The translations under genes were made by a program, and so were the position numbers. The notes under the pieces were generated by a model. That model was given only the letters and a program-made list of their open reading frames with translations. It was not told the origin of the DNA and searched no databases. Below, one piece after another: positions 41,629-48,522 of a stretch of 48,522 bases of DNA. Numbering within the stretch: position 1 is the first letter of the stretch; each line of letters opens with the position of its first letter. The DNA is taken from assembly GCA_018333995.1 (NCBI GenBank), contig JAGXSG010000023.1, positions 1-48,522 of the forward strand, read 5' to 3'. Source of the DNA: Clostridiales bacterium (lineage in GTDB: Bacteria; Actinomycetota; Coriobacteriia; Anaerosomatales; SLCP01).

Positions 41629-42858
41629 TGTTGGCGGCACGTGTGCTGCCAGCGCCTGCTGCCGCTCGCGGTCGGTGACCCCACGCTTCGCCGCCCGCTC
41701 CGCCGCGTTGCGCTCAAACAGCTCGGCCCAATCGATGTGGGCGGTGCGGAACATGAAATACGCGAGCGTCAAGATGGTGCCGATCGTTATCGCAAGCCCC
41801 GTGTTGCCCTCAAAGAAGAAGCTGAAGCTGAACAGCACGAGAAAGACAAACTGTCCTACGGCCGCCTCTATAAGCGTCCGGCGGTCGGAGACGGCAAGCC
41901 GCAGGTAGCTCACGCACAGCGCCACCGAAACCGCCGAGGCGATGGCAAAAGCGGCAAGCAGATCGATGCGGTCGACAAGGTACGCAAAGAGCAGGTGAAA
42001 CGCGAAGAACCCGGCGGCAAGGAACGCGAAGTTCACGGGGTGGATGTTGACCCGGCGTATCGCGGTGACAAGCACCAGGGCGGCAAAGTAGAAGATGAGC
42101 GAGACCGGTGCGAAGAACGAGATACGTGAAGCGACCGGTCCTGGGTTGAGCGGGGTCGGCATCGTGATGGCGATCGGGCGACCACTCACAAGCGTGTCGT
42201 AGCTCCAGGTCAGTTCCCAGCCATCCTCCGTCGCTTGCTTCGATGTGGGAGAAACGCCATCGGACGGGAAGTCGAACCCGTCGAATCCGGTGCGCATCAC
42301 AAGCGAGAAATCGTTGATCACGTCAACGCCATCCGTGGCGATGTAGCGCCACGCGTCGAGCCCCTGCGTGCGGTAGCCGGTCTCGACACGAGCTTGTGCC
42401 CCCGCCGCAAGCGAAAAGGTGGCGATCGCCTGACCTCCATCGAATCGTACCGGAACCGTCGATCCGTCCACGGTGACAAAGAACCCGTCGTAGACACCGG
42501 TCGCGGTCGGGAATGAAAGCGCCATCGTGACTTGCGTCGCCTCACGTGACGAGTTGTGAATCCCATATGCGCCCGAAAAGTCCACGGTGTACGTCGAGTA
42601 CCACAGTAGACCTCTTCGCCGCTGGTCAAGTGTGAAGTCAGCGGTGATCTCACTAGATGCGACCGGCACCGGTTTACCGTTTACCTTGAACTGTGGAACT
42701 GATTGTGCCTGGGGCTCGCCCCAAAGGGACGACACGCCCTCCCATCCGGCACCGTCAGCCTGGTGAGTTCTCGCCTCAATCGAGCCCCCAAGAAACACCC
42801 AGCCAAACGCCGCGACGATAAACACGACAAAGATAGCGAAGAGTCTCTGCCCGCTCAC
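41623..42858 (-). CDS. CreD-like inner-membrane protein
   Basis: A 411-residue protein. One N-terminal TM (LFAIFVVFIVAAFGWVFLGG) leads to a large extracytoplasmic beta-rich domain (about 40-240). This is followed by five or six closely packed TMs (ISFFAPVSLIFYFAALVLVT; HPVNFAFLAAGFFAFHLLFA and others). The block from NIHPVNFAFLAAGFF to RTAHIDWAELF matches the C-terminal part of CreD, an E. coli inner-membrane protein of the CreBC regulon linked to envelope stress and beta-lactam/colicin tolerance; the N-terminal half is less similar. GTG 42858 with GGGGGAG upstream is the start. Divergent from the P-type ATPase across about 250 bp, where no other feature was found. Confidence 0.75.
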   Translation of the reverse strand: MSGQRLFAIFVVFIVAAFGWVFLGGSIEARTHQADGAGWEGVSSLWGEPQAQSVPQFKVNGKPVPVASSEITADFTLDQRRRGLLWYSTYTVDFSGAYGIHNSSREATQVTMALSFPTATGVYDGFFVTVDGSTVPVRFDGGQAIATFSLAAGAQARVETGYRTQGLDAWRYIATDGVDVINDFSLVMRTGFDGFDFPSDGVSPTSKQATEDGWELTWSYDTLVSGRPIAITMPTPLNPGPVASRISFFAPVSLIFYFAALVLVTAIRRVNIHPVNFAFLAAGFFAFHLLFAYLVDRIDLLAAFAIASAVSVALCVSYLRLAVSDRRTLIEAAVGQFVFLVLFSFSFFFEGNTGLAITIGTILTLAYFMFRTAHIDWAELFERNAAERAAKRGVTDRERQQALAAHVPPTS

Positions 42859-43104
42859 CGCTCCCCCTTTCCTCACAGCCTTCCGTGTCAATCCAGCGGT
42901 CGCACCATCTCATCGTCACGCACTCGGGAGCCGCGCCCGTTGCGGTGAGAACACACCTCGGTAACGGTTACGTGACGCGGACACAAAGACAAGCCCTCAC
43001 CTCCGCCACCATTTCGCATAGACCGTCAATGTTTGACCGAAATCGGGAATCAACTCATGTCGCGGCGCTTTCTCTTGCGCTGCGCCTGCTGCGGAGATGG
43101 GGAT

Positions 43105-46005
43105 ATGTCGGCGGTTCGCGTACCCAAACGCACTGTCAAGCGCCCCACGGGTGAGGAGTACGCCGCCCTCACGCGTCACGAAGTGTTCGCCCAGACAGGA
43201 TCGGGCCCGTCAGGTCTCGATCAACCCACCGCGGCCGAACGGCTCCTTTCTGCCGGGCCAAACGAGATCAACGAGGCGGTGGTCCATCCTCTGCCGCTTC
43301 GGTTCTTCGAGCACTTCTACCACTTGTTCGCGCTCATGCTCTGGGTTGGCGCCGCCCTTGCGTTCCTCGGCGGATTACCTGAACTTGCCTGGGCGATCAT
43401 CGCAGTCATCGTGATCAACGCCGTGTTCTCCTTCTGGCAGGAGTACCGCGCCGAGAAGGCGACCGAGGCCCTCAAGCGGCTGATCCCCCGCACCGCACGA
43501 GTGGTTCGCGCCGGGGTGACGCTCGAGATACCCGCAGCCGAGGTGGTGTTTGGCGACCTTCTCGTGCTTGAGGAAGGCGGCAGCATCCCGGCGGACGCCC
43601 GCCTCGTCGAACAGTTCGAGTTACGTGTCGACCAGGCCTCTCTCACAGGCGAATCGACGCCAGTACGCCGAAGCGCAGAGCCGGCCACCGAGCGGTACGC
43701 CAACTCGACCGACATCCCCAACCTCGTGTTCGCGGGCACCAACGTGGTTCACGGACGCGGCTCGGCCGTAGTGGTCGCGACCGGCATGGACACGCACTTC
43801 GGAACCATCGCCGGGCTGACCCAGTCACTCGGCGATAGTCTATCGCCCCTTCAGCGCGAGATGGGCAGGGTGACGCGCCTCGTAGCGGTGCTCGCGACGA
43901 CACTCGGCGCGGTCTTCTTCTCGCTTGGCTACTTCGTCGCAGAGCTGCCGCTAGTCACCGGCCTTCTCTTCGCTGTGGGAATCATCGTCGCGAACGTTCC
44001 CGAGGGCCTTCTGCCCACCGTCACTCTAGCCCTCGCCATGGGCGTGCAGCGGATGGCGCGCCGAGCCGCGCTCGTCAAGCGTCTCTCGGCGGTAGAGACC
44101 CTTGGGTCGACCACAGTGATCTGCACCGACAAGACCGGCACGCTCACAGCGAACGAGATGACCGTCCGGGCGGTCTGGATCCCGGACTCTACGGTCGAGG
44201 TGACCGGGACCGGATACGAACCCGTCGGCGAGGTGCTGCTCGAAGGCTTAGCGCCTCCCTCAGACACGGCAACCCGGGTCGCGCGCGCACTAAAGGTCGC
44301 GGCCGCGTGCTCGGACGCGCGTCTCGTCGAACCGGATGATTCGCGGCCGTCGTGGCGCATCATCGGCGACCCTACGGAAGGCGCGCTCGTTGTCGCCGCG
44401 CGCAAGCTTACTCGGCCGGTTTCCGGAGATCATGCCGGAGCCCCCGCAGGCGAACCCGAAGCCACTTCCAGCTCTGCTCCGCGCGTCTTAGAGTTCCCAT
44501 TCGATTCGGTCAGGAAGCGGATGAGCACCGTGCACGCCGCGCCGGAGGGCCTCGTGCTCTTCGCGAAAGGTGCTCCGCGCGAACTGCTCGAGTTGTGTGC
44601 ACGCCTTTGCGACGAACAAGGCGTGCGGCCAATGACCGAAGATGACAGGGCGCACGCTATGCGGCGCAACGATGAGTTCGCGCGGGCGGGCATGCGTGTG
44701 CTGGCCGTGGCCGAGCGGCACATCGGACACACCGATGCGCCGCGCGCCCCGGACGAGGCCGAGCGCGATCTCACCTTCCTCGGTCTCATCGCGATGCACG
44801 ACCCGCCTCGTCCCGAGGTCGAACGCGTGGTCGCTCAGTGCAAGACGGCCGGCATCCGCATCATCATGGTGACCGGCGATTACGGACTGACAGCCGAATC
44901 GATCGCACGCAGGGTCGGCATCGTCGAGGACATATCGACGATCGTCTCCGGGCCTGAGCTCGAGGCGCTCTCCGAGGAAGACCTCGCTGCGCTGCTCGCA
45001 AGCGACAAGCCCATACTTTTCGCGCGGGTCGCGCCAGAGCACAAGATGCGGATAGCGCTCTCGCTCAAGTCGCTCGGACACACAGTTGCGATGACCGGTG
45101 ATGGCGTGAACGACGCGCCCGCGCTGAAAGCGGCCGACATCGGTGTGGCGATGGGCGCTTCCGGAACCGACGTCGCACGCGAGGCCGCCGACATGGTGCT
45201 CGCTGACGACAACTTCGCCTCGATCGTCCACGCGATCGAAGAGGGACGCGCGGTATACGACAATATCCGTCGATTCGTGACGTACATCTTCACGAGCAAC
45301 ATCCCTGAGATCGTCCCATTCATCCTCTTCGTGATATTTGGCATCCCGTTGCCGCTGACGGTGCTCCAGATCATCGCCATCGACCTGGGGACCGATATCC
45401 TCCCCGCGCTCGCCCTCGGAATCGAAAAACCGGAACGCGACGTCATGCGGCGTCCGCCTCGGCCGAGAAGCGAGCGGCTCCTCGACCGCCGAGTGTTGAC
45501 CCGAGCGTACTTCTTCCTCGGTCCCATACAGGCGGTCGCCTGCATGGGAGCCTACTTCTGGGCGTACTGGAGCCGCGGATGGCGGCCTGGAATCGAGCTT
45601 CCCGACAGCGGGGAGCTCTACATGCTTGCTACGACGATGACGTTTGGGGCGGTCGTAGCGACCCAGATCGGCAACGCGTTTGCGCAGCGGACGACTCGTG
45701 AATCGATCACGACCGTCGGGTTTTTCTCCAATCGGCTGCTCCTCGTGGGCATCGCGACAGAGATTGCGCTGTTCGTCCTCTTGACGCACTGGCCTCCACT
45801 TGCTGGCGTCTTCGGTTTTGTCCCGATTGAGGCGCGCGACTGGCTCGTGCTCGCCGCACTCGCGCCTGTATTGCTCATCGCCGACGAGTTGCGCAAGTCG
45901 GTCCTTAGGCGGATGCGGGGGGACGGAGTGTCGGCGGACGCTCCCCTCGGCGGGAATACTCCCCGCATGCACATGCGTGTCACCCATTTTGAGGAGGCAT
46001 CGTGA
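43105..46005 (+). CDS. P-type cation-transporting ATPase (P2 type)
   Basis: A 966-residue ion pump. The cation-ATPase N-terminal domain (about 20-65) precedes TM1-2; the actuator motif TGES is at 181-184; TM4 carries VPEGLL (298-303), as in Na,K- and H,K-ATPases; the phosphorylated aspartate is D342 in CTDKTGTLT; KGAPRELLEL is the nucleotide-domain Lys site; and MTGDGVNDAPALKAADIG is the hinge. About ten TMs in all. The PEGLL motif points to Na+/K+/H+ type (P2C-like) more than to Ca2+ (PEGLP), but the ion is not certain. ATG 43105 has GGAG 8 nt upstream; earlier starts give an odd Cys-rich lead. A 4-nt GTGA overlap couples it to the next gene. Confidence 0.93.
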   Translation: MSAVRVPKRTVKRPTGEEYAALTRHEVFAQTGSGPSGLDQPTAAERLLSAGPNEINEAVVHPLPLRFFEHFYHLFALMLWVGAALAFLGGLPELAWAIIAVIVINAVFSFWQEYRAEKATEALKRLIPRTARVVRAGVTLEIPAAEVVFGDLLVLEEGGSIPADARLVEQFELRVDQASLTGESTPVRRSAEPATERYANSTDIPNLVFAGTNVVHGRGSAVVVATGMDTHFGTIAGLTQSLGDSLSPLQREMGRVTRLVAVLATTLGAVFFSLGYFVAELPLVTGLLFAVGIIVANVPEGLLPTVTLALAMGVQRMARRAALVKRLSAVETLGSTTVICTDKTGTLTANEMTVRAVWIPDSTVEVTGTGYEPVGEVLLEGLAPPSDTATRVARALKVAAACSDARLVEPDDSRPSWRIIGDPTEGALVVAARKLTRPVSGDHAGAPAGEPEATSSSAPRVLEFPFDSVRKRMSTVHAAPEGLVLFAKGAPRELLELCARLCDEQGVRPMTEDDRAHAMRRNDEFARAGMRVLAVAERHIGHTDAPRAPDEAERDLTFLGLIAMHDPPRPEVERVVAQCKTAGIRIIMVTGDYGLTAESIARRVGIVEDISTIVSGPELEALSEEDLAALLASDKPILFARVAPEHKMRIALSLKSLGHTVAMTGDGVNDAPALKAADIGVAMGASGTDVAREAADMVLADDNFASIVHAIEEGRAVYDNIRRFVTYIFTSNIPEIVPFILFVIFGIPLPLTVLQIIAIDLGTDILPALALGIEKPERDVMRRPPRPRSERLLDRRVLTRAYFFLGPIQAVACMGAYFWAYWSRGWRPGIELPDSGELYMLATTMTFGAVVATQIGNAFAQRTTRESITTVGFFSNRLLLVGIATEIALFVLLTHWPPLAGVFGFVPIEARDWLVLAALAPVLLIADELRKSVLRRMRGDGVSADAPLGGNTPRMHMRVTHFEEAS

Positions 46006-46649
46006 ACGTTGTCATCGCCGGGAGCGGCAGGGTTGGAATCCTCCTCGCGACCCGCCTATCGCTTCGCGGACACGCGGTAGCCGTCATCGATCACGACCGT
46101 GCGGCGCTCGCGCGCCTCGGCGCTGGATTCGGCGGAACCGTGGTGCACGGCAAAGCCTTCGATCGAGGCGCCCTCGAGGCTGCGGGCATCGAACACGCCG
46201 ACGCATTCTGCGCGGTCACGAGCGGTGACAACTCCAACGTCGTATCGGCAAAGGTAGCGCGCGAGGCCTACCGCGTTCCCCGTGTCGTAGCACGCATCTA
46301 CGACCCGAGGCGCGCGGAGATATACCGCCGCTTGGGCATCGCGGCCGTTTCGTCGGTATCGTGGTGCGCTCACGAGGTCAGCTCCCTACTGCTCCACCCG
46401 GGTCTTCACCATGAGCTGAGCTTTGGTGACGGAGAGGTACGCCTCGTGACAGTCGAGGTGCCGCCGTCGCTCGACGGCAGACCGGTCGATCTGCTGCAGC
46501 GACCCGGATCGATCTCGGTCGTCGCCCTCGTTCGTTCCGGGTCGTCGTCGATGCCCACTGCGGGTACCGCTTTGTCAAGCGGCGACATGCTTTATGTAGC
46601 GGTTTCCAACGACACGCTGCTCGACCTCGAGCGAATGCTCGAACCGTAG
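46002..46649 (+). CDS. TrkA-type RCK protein (N and C domains)
   Basis: A 215-residue potassium-transport regulator-type protein. RCK-N domain (about 1-120): VVIAGSGRVGILLATRLSLR with the GxGxxG nucleotide site, then VIDHDRAALARL, with D binding the ribose of NAD(H). A TrkA-C domain (about 135-215): VRLVTVEVPPSLDGRPVDLL, then SGDMLYVAVSNDTLLDL. TrkA proteins gate TrkH/KtrB channels in response to NAD(H), ATP or c-di-AMP. No channel gene is in the window; instead the gene overlaps the P-type ATPase by 4 nt, so the pump may be the target. GTG start. Confidence 0.9.
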   Translation: MNVVIAGSGRVGILLATRLSLRGHAVAVIDHDRAALARLGAGFGGTVVHGKAFDRGALEAAGIEHADAFCAVTSGDNSNVVSAKVAREAYRVPRVVARIYDPRRAEIYRRLGIAAVSSVSWCAHEVSSLLLHPGLHHELSFGDGEVRLVTVEVPPSLDGRPVDLLQRPGSISVVALVRSGSSSMPTAGTALSSGDMLYVAVSNDTLLDLERMLEP

Positions 46650-46662
46650 GAGGAGGATCGCT

Positions 46663-47079
46663 ATGTTCGTGCTCATCGTGGGAGGCGGCAAGGTCGGTGC
46701 GGCGCTAGCGCAGGAACTCGGCGACACCGGCCACACGTGCCGCGTCATCGAACAGGACCCCGCGCGTGTCGAGCACCTCGCGGAGGATCACCCTGCTCTC
46801 GATGTGCTGAGAGGCGATGGCTGTGAGCCCGTCGTTCTCGAATCCGGCCGAATCACTCAAGCGGACGCGGTTGCCGCGGTGACCGGTCACGACGAAGACA
46901 ACCTCGTTGTATGCCTGCTCGCCAAGCGGGAGTACAGTGTCCGGGTCACCGTCGCGCGCATCAACGACCCGCGCAACGAGTGGTTATTCACTGAGATGTT
47001 CGGGGTCGACCACACAGTGTCGAGCACCCGGATGATGGCGCACATCCTCGATGAGCATCTCGAGGGGACGAGCGCGTAG
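46663..47079 (+). CDS. TrkA-type RCK-N protein
   Basis: A 138-residue single RCK-N (Rossmann) domain with MFVLIVGGGKVGAALAQELG and VIEQDPARVEHL; the ribose-binding acidic residue is E34 in VIEQD. GDGCEPVVLESGRITQADAV and VTGHDEDNLVVCLLAKREYS are typical of the domain. It has no TrkA-C domain, so it probably pairs with the upstream two-domain protein, as in KtrA-like octameric rings; that is inference. AGGAGGA precedes the ATG, and the gene starts 13 nt after the first RCK gene. Third and last gene of the ATPase operon. Confidence 0.9.
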   Translation: MFVLIVGGGKVGAALAQELGDTGHTCRVIEQDPARVEHLAEDHPALDVLRGDGCEPVVLESGRITQADAVAAVTGHDEDNLVVCLLAKREYSVRVTVARINDPRNEWLFTEMFGVDHTVSSTRMMAHILDEHLEGTSA

Positions 47080-47179
47080 CCGGTCACCTCGCGGACCATG
47101 CCAATGGGTGGGTATCTACTGTTGCGTCGGCCGGTCGGGCCCGTATCGGCCGCACACCCTTACATGCGAGGAGCAACCC

Positions 47180-47992
47180 GTGCCACACGCCATCTGGAAG
47201 GGCTCGATATCATTTGGCCTCGTGACGATTCCAGTAACTCTCTATCCTGCCGAGGAACGCCGCGACCTCTCGTTTAGGATGCTCGACAGGCGAGATCTCA
47301 CCCCCGTCAAGCAACTGCGCGTTAACGCGCGAACCGGAAAGGAGGTGGCGTGGGGGGAGATCGTCAAAGGCTACGAGCTCGAGGACGGCCGGTTCGTGGT
47401 CGTGACAGAAGAGGACTTCCGCGCCGCCGACGTCGAAGCAACCCGTACGATAGACGTGCTCGGCGCTGTGTGCGCGGATGAGATCGATCCGGCTTACTAC
47501 GACAAGCCCTACCACCTCGAACCCGCGCTTTCCGGACGGAAAGCGTACGCGCTCCTGCGTGAAACGTTGCGCCGTACCAAGCGCGTCGCACTCGCCAAGG
47601 TGGTGATCCGCACGCGCCAGCATCTTGCCGCGCTCGTCCCCCACGGACCGCTGCTCATGCTCGAGATCCTGCGCTACCCGCACGAGCTTCGCGCAGCCGA
47701 TACGCTGAAGCTGCCCCCGGCAGACATCACCGAGGCCGGCCTGACCGAAACCGACCTCGCGATAGCGGCGCAGCTGGTTGAGATCATCTCGCGCCCGTTC
47801 GACCCATCCGCCGAGGAGTACCGCGACACGTACCGGGACGCCGTACTGGCGCTCATCGAACGCAAGGCCGAAGGTGGCGCGGTAGCCGCACCGGAAGAGG
47901 TGCCGGAGGCGTGGGCCGAGACCGGCGAGGTCATCGACATCACGGAACTGCTCAAAGCGAGCCTCGAAGCCGCGCGAGCGCGTACGTCGTGA
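47180..47992 (+). CDS. ku: Ku DNA-end-binding protein (bacterial NHEJ)
   Basis: A 270-residue bacterial Ku: a homodimeric ring that threads onto double-strand break ends and recruits LigD. The opening AIWKGSISFGLVTIPVTLYP is diagnostic, as are KEVAWGEIVKGYELEDGRFV, YYDKPYHLEPALSGRKAYAL, and RTRQHLAALVPHGPLLMLEI. The C-terminal tail (about 240-270) is acidic to mixed. GTG 47180 follows GAGGAG by 6 nt. It is directly followed by ligD, so both halves of the NHEJ machinery are encoded together. Confidence 0.96.
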   Translation: MPHAIWKGSISFGLVTIPVTLYPAEERRDLSFRMLDRRDLTPVKQLRVNARTGKEVAWGEIVKGYELEDGRFVVVTEEDFRAADVEATRTIDVLGAVCADEIDPAYYDKPYHLEPALSGRKAYALLRETLRRTKRVALAKVVIRTRQHLAALVPHGPLLMLEILRYPHELRAADTLKLPPADITEAGLTETDLAIAAQLVEIISRPFDPSAEEYRDTYRDAVLALIERKAEGGAVAAPEEVPEAWAETGEVIDITELLKASLEAARARTS

Positions 47993-47997
47993 GCGCC

Positions 47998-48522
47998 ATG
48001 CCGCTCGACGAGTACCGCAGCAAGCGTGATTTCAGCCGGACCGCCGAACCCGCTGGCGAGCCGGACGGCGGACACCGGCGCGTGGCTGTCGGCGCGCTCT
48101 CCTACGTGGTGCACAAGCACGCGGCGCGGAATCTGCACTACGATCTGCGCCTGGAACTCGACGGCGTGCTTCTGTCGTGGGCGGTGCCCAAAGGGCCAAG
48201 CCTCGACCCAGCGGACAAGCGGCTCGCGATGCGGGTCGAAGACCATCCGCTCGAGTATGGCGCGTTCGAAGGCACGATCCCTCCAGGCGAGTACGGTGCG
48301 GGAGCGGTGATCGTGTGGGACCGCGGGACGTGGCGACCTCTCGCAAGCGGCTCCGGAAGTGCGCACGCGGAGCTGGAAGCCGGAGCGCTTAAGTTTGCGC
48401 TTCAAGGCGAGAAACTCACCGGTGCCTGGACGCTCGTGCGAATGAAGCCACGCCCGCGGGAACGCACAGAAAGCTGGCTGCTCATCAAGGAGCGCGACGG
48501 GCACGCGCAGCCTCGCGGCGAG
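47998..48522 (+). CDS. ligD: LigD, N-terminal 3'-phosphoesterase domain (cut by window edge)
   Basis: The first 175 residues of a LigD protein; the frame is open at the right edge. The 3'-phosphoesterase domain cleans 3' ends before joining. Its metal and catalytic residues are all visible: H41, H47, D49 and R51 in VVHKHAARNLHYDLRLELDG, H83 and Y87 in VEDHPLEYGAFEGTIPPGEY. WLLIKERDG near the end closes the domain. A PE domain first suggests the PE-ligase-polymerase order of Pseudomonas LigD, or a stand-alone phosphoesterase; the missing part decides. ATG 47998 lies 5 nt after ku; a GTG at 47989 overlapping the ku stop (GTGA) is an alternative start. Confidence 0.92.
   Translation, partial: MPLDEYRSKRDFSRTAEPAGEPDGGHRRVAVGALSYVVHKHAARNLHYDLRLELDGVLLSWAVPKGPSLDPADKRLAMRVEDHPLEYGAFEGTIPPGEYGAGAVIVWDRGTWRPLASGSGSAHAELEAGALKFALQGEKLTGAWTLVRMKPRPRERTESWLLIKERDGHAQPRGE

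Noticed and set aside
44488-45987. A 499-codon open frame antisense to the P-type ATPase
   Set aside because: Its protein is compositionally odd (Arg/Asp/Glu-rich, no domain) and mirrors a fully conserved ATPase; long antisense frames are expected at this GC content.

Overview
This 48.5 kb window is GC-rich bacterial chromosome, densely coding and organised in short operons with 1-12 nt junctions. The gene content suggests an anaerobic or facultatively anaerobic actinobacterium, perhaps a deep lineage near Coriobacteriia. That is an inference from archaeal-type PEP carboxylase, 2-hydroxyacyl-CoA dehydratase-type activases, a GerMN lipoprotein, CobT and Ku/LigD. No rRNA or tRNA gene was seen, nor any transposase, integrase, phage gene or CRISPR array.

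Layout. 1-2067: a two-component pair (histidine kinase cut by the window edge) and a membrane-anchored surface protein. 2216-5252: a three-gene operon for a split 2-hydroxyacyl-CoA dehydratase activase-type system with a terminator hairpin. 5417-8202: archaeal-type PEP carboxylase, then a radical SAM/SPASM enzyme behind a repeat-rich promoter region. 8209-10749: a toxin-antitoxin (TA) island with two intact-looking modules and the wreckage of at least two more (truncated higB, a HigA fused to another antitoxin tail, a chimeric mazF with an internal stop), plus an attC-like recombination structure. 10783-17791: sulfur metabolism. An ABC importer with two lipoprotein binding proteins and cysK runs leftward, and a cystathionine-type PLP enzyme and an ACT-domain protein run rightward. 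17788-25847: remnants and housekeeping (META-domain fragment, purB, carB, hisF, cobT). 25877-36502: a nine-gene leftward chemosensory operon (STAS, CheY, CheA, CheW, MCP, CheR, HEAT-repeat protein, CheR, CheB). 36503-37032: a noncoding gap. 37033-42858: envelope lipoproteins (rhodanese, GerMN), YbaN, YqeY, a MoaD-like protein and two membrane proteins, one CreD-like. 43105-47079: a P-type ATPase translationally coupled to two TrkA-type RCK proteins. 47180-48522: Ku and the start of LigD, a bacterial NHEJ system cut by the right edge.

How the genes work together. The importer, CysK and the cystathionine enzyme would take up a sulfur compound and move sulfur between cysteine and methionine; their divergent promoters share a 400-bp control region holding a predicted RNA structure and a perfect inverted repeat. 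The chemosensory operon holds a complete core signalling and adaptation set, but no motor or pilus gene lies nearby, so its output is unknown; a large HEAT protein between two methyltransferases is its distinctive feature. The P-type ATPase and RCK pair look like a nucleotide-gated ion pump.

The most notable items are the recombined TA island with its attC-like site, the HEAT/dual-CheR chemosensory operon, the ATPase-RCK operon, and the split activase operon that has no recognisable dehydratase partner here.
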